Shown piece after piece: positions 42,276 to 48,256 of a stretch of DNA of 48,256 nt. Location of the stretch: positions 1 through 48,256 of the forward strand of contig JAFRVZ010000059.1 of the NCBI GenBank assembly GCA_017438265.1, written 5' to 3'. Each line of letters opens with the position of its first letter. The first letter of the stretch is position 1. Made by a program: the position numbers and the translations under genes. The stretch comes from Bacteroidales bacterium (GTDB lineage: Bacteria > Bacteroidota > Bacteroidia > Bacteroidales > UBA932). The notes under the pieces are model-generated. The model saw only the letters and a program-made list of their open reading frames with translations. It was not told where the DNA came from and made no database searches.

Positions 42276-44714
42276 ATGAGAATGAAAATGATTGCGGCTG
42301 CGGCGCTGTTTGCGCTCAGCCTCGGGGTATTCGCCCAAAACCGCGGACCGGCCCGTCCTGCCGCCGCGGACGCCGAAAAGAAAGAAGACGCGGCCGTCGA
42401 ACTGCAGTTCACGGCAGGCCTCCACGGCATCGCGCAGCACGAGAACGACTGGTATTTCGAGATTCCGGATTCCCTGCTGGGCCGCCGGATGCTGGTCGTG
42501 ACGCGCTTCGTCAGCAACACCGTCGACGCCGGCACCTACGGCGGCGAGGAAGTGAACGAAGTGATGATCTACTGGGAGAAGGCCTCCAACGGCAACCTCC
42601 TCCTCCGCAGCGACGTCCTCTCGATCCAGGCAGCCGAGGACCAGGAAATCTCCAAGGCTGTCCGCGTCAGTTCGGAGAACCCCATCGTGGCCTCCTTCAA
42701 GCCGGAAAAGAACAGCCCCGCCGGTGCCACGCGCATCAAGGTCAACAGCCTCTTCGAAGGCGACACGCAGATCTTCTCCCTGTCCGCCGCCGACAAGCGC
42801 CGCTACAACCTGGGCGGCCTCAAGGGCGACGCCTCCTTTATCGAGAGCATCCGCACCTACCCGATCAATACCGAGGTGACCGTCACCAAGACCTATAACT
42901 ACAACGCCCCGTCCGGCGGCCCCGCCGGCCCGATGCCCCAGACTTCCACCAACCTGCCCGCAGGACGCCAGGCCGGCGCCGTGACCGTGGTGCTCAATTC
43001 CTCGATCGTCCTTCTGCCGAAAGAGCCGATGGAGCAGCGCTGGTTCGACCCGCGCGTGGGCTTCTTTGCCGGCGGCTACCGGGAGTTCTCCGATGACCAG
43101 CAGGGGGTCGAGACGATCCGTTTCATCGCCCGCTACCGCCTCGAGGCCCGTCCCGAGGACGTCGAGCGCCAGAAGCGCGGCGAACTCGTCGAGCCCGTCA
43201 AGCCGATTGTCTATTATATCGACCCCGCGACGCCGAAGCAGTGGCGCAAGTACCTGATCGCCGGCGTCAACGACTGGAACGTCGCCTTCGAGCAGGCCGG
43301 CTGGAAGAACGCCATCCGCGGCGAGGAATGGCCGGAGGACAATCCGGACATGAGCCTGGAGGACGCCCGCTTCTGCGTGATCCGCTACCTGGCATCCCCG
43401 ATTGCGAATGCCTACGGCCCGAACGTCCACGACCCGCGTTCCGGCGAGATTATCGAGAGCCATGTCGGCTGGTATCACAACGTCATGACCCTGGTCCACG
43501 ACTGGTACCAGATCCAGGCCGGCGCCGTCGACCCGCGCGCCCGCAAGATCAAGTATGACGAGGAGCTGATGGGCGACCTGATCCGCTTCGTCTCCTCCCA
43601 CGAAGTCGGCCATACCCTCGGCCTGCGCCACAACATGGGCTCCAGCGCCCAGACGCCGGTCGAGAAGCTCCGCGACAAGGCCTGGGTCGAAGCCAACGGC
43701 CATACGATCAGCATCATGGACTACGCCCGCTTCAACTATGTCGCCCAGCCGGAAGACGGCATCGGCAAGGCCGGCCTCTACCCGCGCATCGGCGACTATG
43801 ACAAGTGGGCCATCGAATTCGGCTACAAGCCGACCTATCTCGGCAGTCCGAAGGAGGACCACCTCTACTGGAACAAGGTCATCATCGAGCGCCTTGCGGC
43901 CAACCCGCGCCTCTGGTTCGGCGGCGAAGGCCGTGACGGCGATCCGCGCGCGCTGACCGAGGACCTCGGCGACGACGCCGTGGCCGCGAGCGACTACGGT
44001 ATCCTGAACCTGAAGCGGACGATCACGGAAATCCCGGCCTGGAACGCCGAGGAGGCCGACATGTATGCCAACGTGACCCGGATGTACGAAGCCCTCGTCG
44101 GCCAGTACAACCGCTACCTGGGCCACGTCAGCGCGAACATCGGCGGTCGCTTCATCACCAACCACAGCATCGAGGAGCCGAACGCGGTCAAGTACGCCCC
44201 TGTGCCGAAGGCGCGCCAGAAGGCCGCCCTCGACTGGCTGGACCGCAACCTCTTCCAGAAGCCGTCCTGGCTGGTCGACGTCCCCTACATCTTCGAGATT
44301 ACCGACCAGCCCGACAATTACCTCTACACCCTGGTCAACAACGTCGTCAGCGCCTCCAACCTGCTCAGCACCGCGAAACTCGCGCGCCTCGGCCAGTTCG
44401 CCCAGTACGACGCCTCCGCCTACAAGCCCGAGGAGTACCTCTCCGACCTGGAGGGCATGGTCTTCTCCGAGCTTTCGAAGGGCGGCAAGGTCGACAGCTA
44501 CCGCCGCTATCTCCAGCGCCGGTACGTGACGACCGCCCTGTCCGTCATCGCCAGCGACGCAGCCAAGACCTCCGATGCCCGGACCCTGCTCGCCGCGCAG
44601 CTGGAGGGCATCCGCAAGCGTGCCGCCAAGGCCAAGTCCTCCGACGAGGTGACCCGGGCCCATTGGCAGATGCTTGCCCGCCAGATCGAGACGGGACTGA
44701 AAGAAATGAAATAA
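42276..44714 (+). CDS. Secreted zinc-dependent metalloprotease (DUF5117/DUF4953 type)
   Basis: An 812-residue exported metzincin-like protease of the large Bacteroidota family. Signal peptide ends VFAQ. The zinc site HEVGHTLGLRH begins at His442 (ligands His442, His446, His452; base Glu443); the downstream SIMDYARFNY supplies the Met-turn. The N-terminal domain (about 40-300) is beta-rich. Residues 227-234 read LPAGRQAG, a peptide typical of a dispersed DNA repeat inserted in frame, in a variable loop. The natural substrate is unknown. It stands alone between divergent deoD and the convergent ATP-grasp gene. Confidence 0.88.
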   Translation: MRMKMIAAAALFALSLGVFAQNRGPARPAAADAEKKEDAAVELQFTAGLHGIAQHENDWYFEIPDSLLGRRMLVVTRFVSNTVDAGTYGGEEVNEVMIYWEKASNGNLLLRSDVLSIQAAEDQEISKAVRVSSENPIVASFKPEKNSPAGATRIKVNSLFEGDTQIFSLSAADKRRYNLGGLKGDASFIESIRTYPINTEVTVTKTYNYNAPSGGPAGPMPQTSTNLPAGRQAGAVTVVLNSSIVLLPKEPMEQRWFDPRVGFFAGGYREFSDDQQGVETIRFIARYRLEARPEDVERQKRGELVEPVKPIVYYIDPATPKQWRKYLIAGVNDWNVAFEQAGWKNAIRGEEWPEDNPDMSLEDARFCVIRYLASPIANAYGPNVHDPRSGEIIESHVGWYHNVMTLVHDWYQIQAGAVDPRARKIKYDEELMGDLIRFVSSHEVGHTLGLRHNMGSSAQTPVEKLRDKAWVEANGHTISIMDYARFNYVAQPEDGIGKAGLYPRIGDYDKWAIEFGYKPTYLGSPKEDHLYWNKVIIERLAANPRLWFGGEGRDGDPRALTEDLGDDAVAASDYGILNLKRTITEIPAWNAEEADMYANVTRMYEALVGQYNRYLGHVSANIGGRFITNHSIEEPNAVKYAPVPKARQKAALDWLDRNLFQKPSWLVDVPYIFEITDQPDNYLYTLVNNVVSASNLLSTAKLARLGQFAQYDASAYKPEEYLSDLEGMVFSELSKGGKVDSYRRYLQRRYVTTALSVIASDAAKTSDARTLLAAQLEGIRKRAAKAKSSDEVTRAHWQMLARQIETGLKEMK

Positions 44715-44718
44715 CGGT

Positions 44719-46647
44719 TTACCGGACGCGGGCCGTTACGAAACGGAAGTAAGGCTCGATGTCCTTCCTGTTGCGGAAGCGGGCGATGTAGGCGAAGTTG
44801 CCTAGATCGTCCGCTAATGCGTCCGGGACGCGCTCGCACATGCAGATGTCGGCACCGTAGCGCGCCAGGACTTCGTCGTGGCCGTGGACGTACGCCTGCC
44901 CGTCGCGGCGGGACGCATAGGCGCAGTAATACTGCTCGCCCAGCGGCTTGCGGCGCTCGTCGAAGGCGACCATGTCCGCCCAGATCTGGAAGACGTCGGT
45001 CGAGTGGGCGAAATTCATCATGTCCGGCGTGTAGCCGCCCGGCGGGCGCATGTTCACCTCCAGGCCGACGTAGTCGCCCTTGCTGCCGAGGCCGGCGCGG
45101 TCGCGGTCCAGCTGGAAGAATTCCAGGTGGACGAAGCGGCTGCGGATGCCGAAGGCTTCGACCGTGCGGCGTCCGATGGCGGCGAGCGCCGCGGGGACGG
45201 TCTTGTTCGTCCAGTAGCAGGTGTCGAGGTTGCCGTGGACGATGTCCATGATGGGGGTGGGGAAGACCGTATTGTTTTCGAAAACGGGCTCCATCTCCGC
45301 ATTGAAGATCGCGTCGTAGCTGACCAGCAGGCCGGTGATGAATTCCTCGAATACGAAACAGGCGTGGTTGGGGTGGGCGTCGAACCAGGCGTCCAGCGCC
45401 GCGTCGTCGGCGATCTTGAAGGTGCCGGAGGCGCCCATGCCGCTGTCGGGCTTGGCGATGATCGGATAGCCGGTCTGTGCGGCGAAGGCCTTGACGGCCG
45501 CCCGGCCTTCGGCGCCCTTGATCTGGCGGGCCGTCGGGATGCCGCCGAGGGCGTAGTATTTCTTCATCTCGGACTTGTTCCGGATGGCGGACACGCGGTC
45601 GCTCCCGATGCCGGAAGTGACGTTGAAGTCCGTGCGCAGGCGTGCGTCCTGCTCCAGCCAGTATTCGTTGTTCGACTCGATCCAGTCGATCTTTCCGTAT
45701 TTGTGGGCGAACCAGGCCACGGCGCGGTAGACTTCGCCGTAATCTTCGAGGCTGTTTACCTTATAGTAGTCCGTAAGGCTGTCGCGCAGGTCCCAGGGGA
45801 GCCGGTCGTAATCCGTGTCCGCGATGCCGAGCACGTTGAGGCCGTTGCGCTTGGCGCCGGCGCAGAAATGCCGATAGGTCTGGGGAAAATGGGGGGAAAT
45901 GAAAACGAGGTTCATAAGCGTACAGGATTGGTTTTCAGAACAGATCCGGCGCATCGCGCCGTCCGCGATTGCGTAGGCTTCGCCGCGGAGCTCCGCCCGG
46001 CCGCCACGGACGCGGATGAAGCCGCCGTCCGGGAAGGTGATGAAGCGGCGGCCGCGGCTGTCGGGGAAGGCGATGTCCTCGAAGAGGCGCCGTCCGTCGA
46101 CGGTCGCGTGGCGCACCTGTTCCAGGTGGGGAATCAAGTTGATGTCGGTCAGCCCCAGGCCGTCGAGCCAGCGCCGGTAGCCGGGATCGGCGGCTTCGCC
46201 GGGGAGTTCCGGGTGGGAGTAGACGCGGCCGGCGCAGTTCATCGAGCCGGCGCTGCAGCCCATCACGACCCCGGGGAAGTCCCGCAGGAGCTCCCGGAGG
46301 CCGATTTCGTGGAGGAAACGGTTCTGGGTCGGAGTATGGCCGCCGCAGAGGACGATCCAGTCGGCCTGCCGCACCAGCGTCGCCGCCTGCGCCGCATTGC
46401 GGCGGTCCAGCATGATCAGCGAGGCGACCCGGATGCCCGATTTGCGGATACATGCGCCCATGCCCTCGCGGACGGACTCGGTAAAGCCGCGGTCGTCCGG
46501 GGCGGCGCTGACCAGCAGGACGCGCGGCAGCCGCGTGCCGCCCGTCGCCTCCCGCAACGCCGCCTTCACTGCCGCGAGGAATCCGTTGTCGGAAGTGAAG
46601 CGGTCTTCGCCGAAGCGCGTCGGGCTGCCTGTCAGAAAAAGGGTCAT
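44719..46647 (-). CDS. Fusion of S51-type (peptidase E/cyanophycinase-like) domain and ATP-grasp ligase
   Basis: One uninterrupted frame of 642 residues. Residues 1-240 are a class-I-glutaminase-like S51 domain: MTLFLTGSPTRFGED at the start, VLCGGHTPTQNRF, and nucleophile elbow GCSAGSMN (Ser132) with His145 close by. Residues 245-642 are an ATP-grasp ligase starting MNLVFISPHFPQTY, with the GYPIIAKPDSGMGASGTF nucleotide loop and the Mg-binding VGLEVNMRPPGGYTPD. In other genomes each looks like a full gene, and Met245 (45915) could serve as a separate start, so this may be a natural fusion or two genes whose stop was lost. A peptide-forming ligase with a peptide-cleaving domain is notable; substrate unknown. 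Confidence 0.8.
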   Translation of the reverse strand: MTLFLTGSPTRFGEDRFTSDNGFLAAVKAALREATGGTRLPRVLLVSAAPDDRGFTESVREGMGACIRKSGIRVASLIMLDRRNAAQAATLVRQADWIVLCGGHTPTQNRFLHEIGLRELLRDFPGVVMGCSAGSMNCAGRVYSHPELPGEAADPGYRRWLDGLGLTDINLIPHLEQVRHATVDGRRLFEDIAFPDSRGRRFITFPDGGFIRVRGGRAELRGEAYAIADGAMRRICSENQSCTLMNLVFISPHFPQTYRHFCAGAKRNGLNVLGIADTDYDRLPWDLRDSLTDYYKVNSLEDYGEVYRAVAWFAHKYGKIDWIESNNEYWLEQDARLRTDFNVTSGIGSDRVSAIRNKSEMKKYYALGGIPTARQIKGAEGRAAVKAFAAQTGYPIIAKPDSGMGASGTFKIADDAALDAWFDAHPNHACFVFEEFITGLLVSYDAIFNAEMEPVFENNTVFPTPIMDIVHGNLDTCYWTNKTVPAALAAIGRRTVEAFGIRSRFVHLEFFQLDRDRAGLGSKGDYVGLEVNMRPPGGYTPDMMNFAHSTDVFQIWADMVAFDERRKPLGEQYYCAYASRRDGQAYVHGHDEVLARYGADICMCERVPDALADDLGNFAYIARFRNRKDIEPYFRFVTARVR

Positions 46648-46654
46648 CGTGTCG

Positions 46655-46662
46655 CAAAGGTA
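46655..46662 (-). promoter_or_regulatory. -7 box for the S51/ATP-grasp gene
   Basis: Minus-strand TACCTTTG, exact consensus, 7 nt before the ATG at 46647. The short leader supports that ATG as the true start of the fusion. Confidence 0.6.
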
Positions 46663-46694
46663 GCGCTTTTCACCGGAAATCCGGATTCTTTTCG

Positions 46695-46702
46695 TATCTT
46701 TG
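46695..46702 (+). promoter_or_regulatory. -7 box for hypB
   Basis: TATCTTTG, 20 nt before the hypB ATG, with ACTAACCAC at 46706-46714 in the leader, 8 nt before the ATG. It diverges from the box at 46655. Confidence 0.65.
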
Positions 46703-46722
46703 AAAACTAACCACATTCTCCT

Positions 46723-47415
46723 ATGACGGACGTCAAGGTCATCGAAATCAAGAAAAGCGTATTCGCGGAGAACGACAGGGACGCCGCTGCGCTGCGTACT
46801 GAACTGAAAGAGAAAGGCGTTTTCCTGCTGAATCTGATGTCCTCCCCCGGAAGCGGAAAGACGACGACGCTGATCCGGACGCTGAACCTGCTGAAGGACC
46901 GGCTCCGCATCGCCGTGATGGAGGCGGACATCGACAGCGACGTCGACGCCGTCAAGGTCCGCGAGGCGACGGGCGTCGAAAGCATCCAGCTCCATACCGG
47001 CGGCATGTGCCACCTCGACGCGGAAATGACCCGCCAGGGCCTGGACAACCTTCCGCTCGCGGAGACGGACCTCGTAATCCTCGAGAATGTCGGGAACCTC
47101 GTCTGCCCGGCCGAATTCGATACCGGCGCCGTGCGCAACGCGATGATCCTGTCCGTCCCGGAAGGGGATGACAAGCCCCTGAAGTACCCCCTGATGTTCT
47201 CCGTCTGCGACCTCGTCCTCATCAACAAGACCGATGTCCTGCCGTATTTCGACTTCGACCTGGAGCGATGCCGGGCGAACGTCGCCCTGCGCAACCCGCA
47301 GGCGCAGGTAATCCCGATCTGCGCCCGGACCGGCGAAGGCGTCGACCGCTTCGCCGGCTGGCTGCTGGAACAAGTCCTGCGCTGGAAAGAACAACCGATA
47401 ACCGATAACCTGTAA
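46723..47415 (+). CDS. hypB: Hydrogenase/urease nickel-insertion GTPase HypB
   Basis: A 230-residue SIMIBI-class GTPase that, with HypA, delivers nickel to NiFe hydrogenase or urease. The P-loop SSPGSGKTTT is at 40-49, EADIDSDVDAVK carries the switch Asp, HTGGMCHLDAEM the metal-binding region (Cys/His), ILENVGNLVCP the Walker B and second Cys, and LINKTDVLPYF the GTP-specificity motif. The N-terminal His-rich nickel-storage segment is absent. The C-terminal tail QPITDNL is encoded by an AACCGAT microrepeat that continues past the stop. No hydrogenase or other hyp genes are in view. Confidence 0.94.
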   Translation: MTDVKVIEIKKSVFAENDRDAAALRTELKEKGVFLLNLMSSPGSGKTTTLIRTLNLLKDRLRIAVMEADIDSDVDAVKVREATGVESIQLHTGGMCHLDAEMTRQGLDNLPLAETDLVILENVGNLVCPAEFDTGAVRNAMILSVPEGDDKPLKYPLMFSVCDLVLINKTDVLPYFDFDLERCRANVALRNPQAQVIPICARTGEGVDRFAGWLLEQVLRWKEQPITDNL

Positions 47416-47429
47416 CCCATCCTGCCGAT

Positions 47430-48256
47430 ATGCCTGAAATGTCGACCAAGTTTGTCCCCAAGCACAAGGGAGACAAGAACCCGAATCCGAAACTCCTCAA
47501 ATTCGTCCGCCACGTCACGGACCGCATTCCCGGAAAGATCAAGATGACGACCGACGCGCCCGAGTACTGGGGCCTCGCGTGCATCTTCGAGGACGAGATG
47601 GACCCCATCACCCGGGAAGCCTCGCTGGACCTGCTGCTGGATATGCTGCCGGGCGATTTCTTCAAGGTGCGCAAGCACCACACCTACGCCGAGCTCCACG
47701 CGATGAACCGCCAGAAGCACTATGCCTCGAGCGAGGAAGGCTTCGACGCGCTGCTGGACAAGCTGGCCTGGTTCGGCATGCTGGAGTATGACTACGGCGA
47801 CAGGTATACCAAGGACGGGCCCGTGCCCGGAACGACGTACGCGCGCGAGGACCGCATCTACTGGGTCCCGCAGTTCGTCCCCGGCAGCGCCGAGTACACG
47901 AACATGAGCGTCGAACTGATGGACCGGCATCCGGAACTGGCGATGTTCTTCGAGCGGATGACCTTCCTGCCGCTCGAGAAAATCACCCCGATGGTCCCGA
48001 TGGGCGGCTCCGGCATCGGCATGCACGTCATCCCCGTCGAGAAGGCCATCTCCATGGAGAACGAATCCATCGACATCGAGCACATCTCCTACTGGCTCAA
48101 ACGCTACGAAGGCCACCTCGCCGTCGGCATCTGTTCCTGCCGCTACGGCCGCAAGAAGCTTGACGAGGGCTGTGCGGACGACTACCGCGACTGGTGCATC
48201 GGCGTCGGCGACATGGCTGAATACCTCGCCGAGACCGGCCGCGGCCACTTCATCAC
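47430..48256 (+). CDS. Fe-S cluster-binding protein, N-terminal part (3' truncated by window)
   Basis: Open from ATG at 47430 to the end of the window: 275 residues are visible with no signal peptide. The start is a soluble helical region (KLLKFVRHVTDRIPG, WGLACIFEDEMDPITREASL). A cysteine set ICSCRYGRKKLDEGCADDYR followed by DWCIGVG (C-x-C-x11-C-x7-C, residues about 240-262) resembles the Fe-S motif of larger NAD(P)/FAD Fe-S oxidoreductases. It lies 14 bp after hypB, most likely in the same transcript. The rest of the protein, including any flavin domain, is beyond the window, so the reaction cannot be named. Confidence 0.7.
   Translation, partial: MPEMSTKFVPKHKGDKNPNPKLLKFVRHVTDRIPGKIKMTTDAPEYWGLACIFEDEMDPITREASLDLLLDMLPGDFFKVRKHHTYAELHAMNRQKHYASSEEGFDALLDKLAWFGMLEYDYGDRYTKDGPVPGTTYAREDRIYWVPQFVPGSAEYTNMSVELMDRHPELAMFFERMTFLPLEKITPMVPMGGSGIGMHVIPVEKAISMENESIDIEHISYWLKRYEGHLAVGICSCRYGRKKLDEGCADDYRDWCIGVGDMAEYLAETGRGHFI

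Overview
The window is about 48 kb of high-GC chromosomal DNA from an uncultured-type Bacteroidales (Bacteroidota). Evidence for the group: repeated TAnnTTTG -7 promoter boxes, genes starting without clear Shine-Dalgarno sites, several TonB-dependent receptors, DUF4249, HicAB and the Bacteroidota-type zinc metalloprotease and golvesin/amidase proteins. The genus cannot be fixed from sequence alone. Gene order is dense, with many 1-4 bp overlaps (ATGA, GTGA, TAATG). Almost all long antisense ORFs are shadows caused by the GC-rich codon use.

Layout. 1-4150: end of a DUF1846 protein, then a TonB-dependent receptor plus DUF4249 lipoprotein pair. 4204-6685 (minus): HerA/YjgR-like ATPase and a DUF1080 lipoprotein. 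6755-8373: mannose-1-phosphate guanylyltransferase carrying two in-frame repeat insertions, overlapped by an unknown protein. 8374-9264: a gene-free repeat region with seven 51-bp hairpin units followed by G-rich repeats. 9292-9493: two tRNA-Lys genes and a terminator. 9524-12646: secreted hydrolase, nitroreductase lipoprotein and an outer-membrane protein. 12654-18905 (minus): M28-like protein; ABC exporter, VanZ-like protein and a 1000-residue secreted amidase. 18980-21808: TPR protein and MBL-fold hydrolase. 21965-24105 (minus): carbonic anhydrase, MenA-type prenyltransferase and CPBP protease. 24256-27889: Omp85-like barrel and GH3 beta-glucosidase.

27919-29751: queuosine locus: promoter, GC-rich hairpin, a 34-nt preQ1-I riboswitch, a YhhQ-type transporter and queF, followed by mntP. 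29763-39383: glpQ-glpT-glpA-glpB-glpC, followed by a Tat/lipoprotein metallophosphoesterase and a second TonB-dependent receptor. This reads as a pathway that frees glycerol-3-phosphate from glycerophosphodiesters, imports it and oxidises it anaerobically into the menaquinone pool; menA lies in the same window. 39387-41441: a low-GC accessory patch with hicAB, nested palindromes, a 95-nt imperfect hairpin, and a pseudogene chimera of a surface lipoprotein and a nucleotidyltransferase. 41442-48256: purine nucleoside phosphorylase, zinc metalloprotease with an in-frame LPAGRQAG insertion, an S51-peptidase/ATP-grasp fusion, hypB and the start of an Fe-S protein.

Most interesting: the near-perfect preQ1-I aptamer in a Bacteroidota background, short dispersed repeats inserted in frame inside enzymes, the seven-copy hairpin array, the S51-ATP-grasp fusion, an M28 protein without its catalytic residues, and the unexplained hairpin in the low-GC patch.
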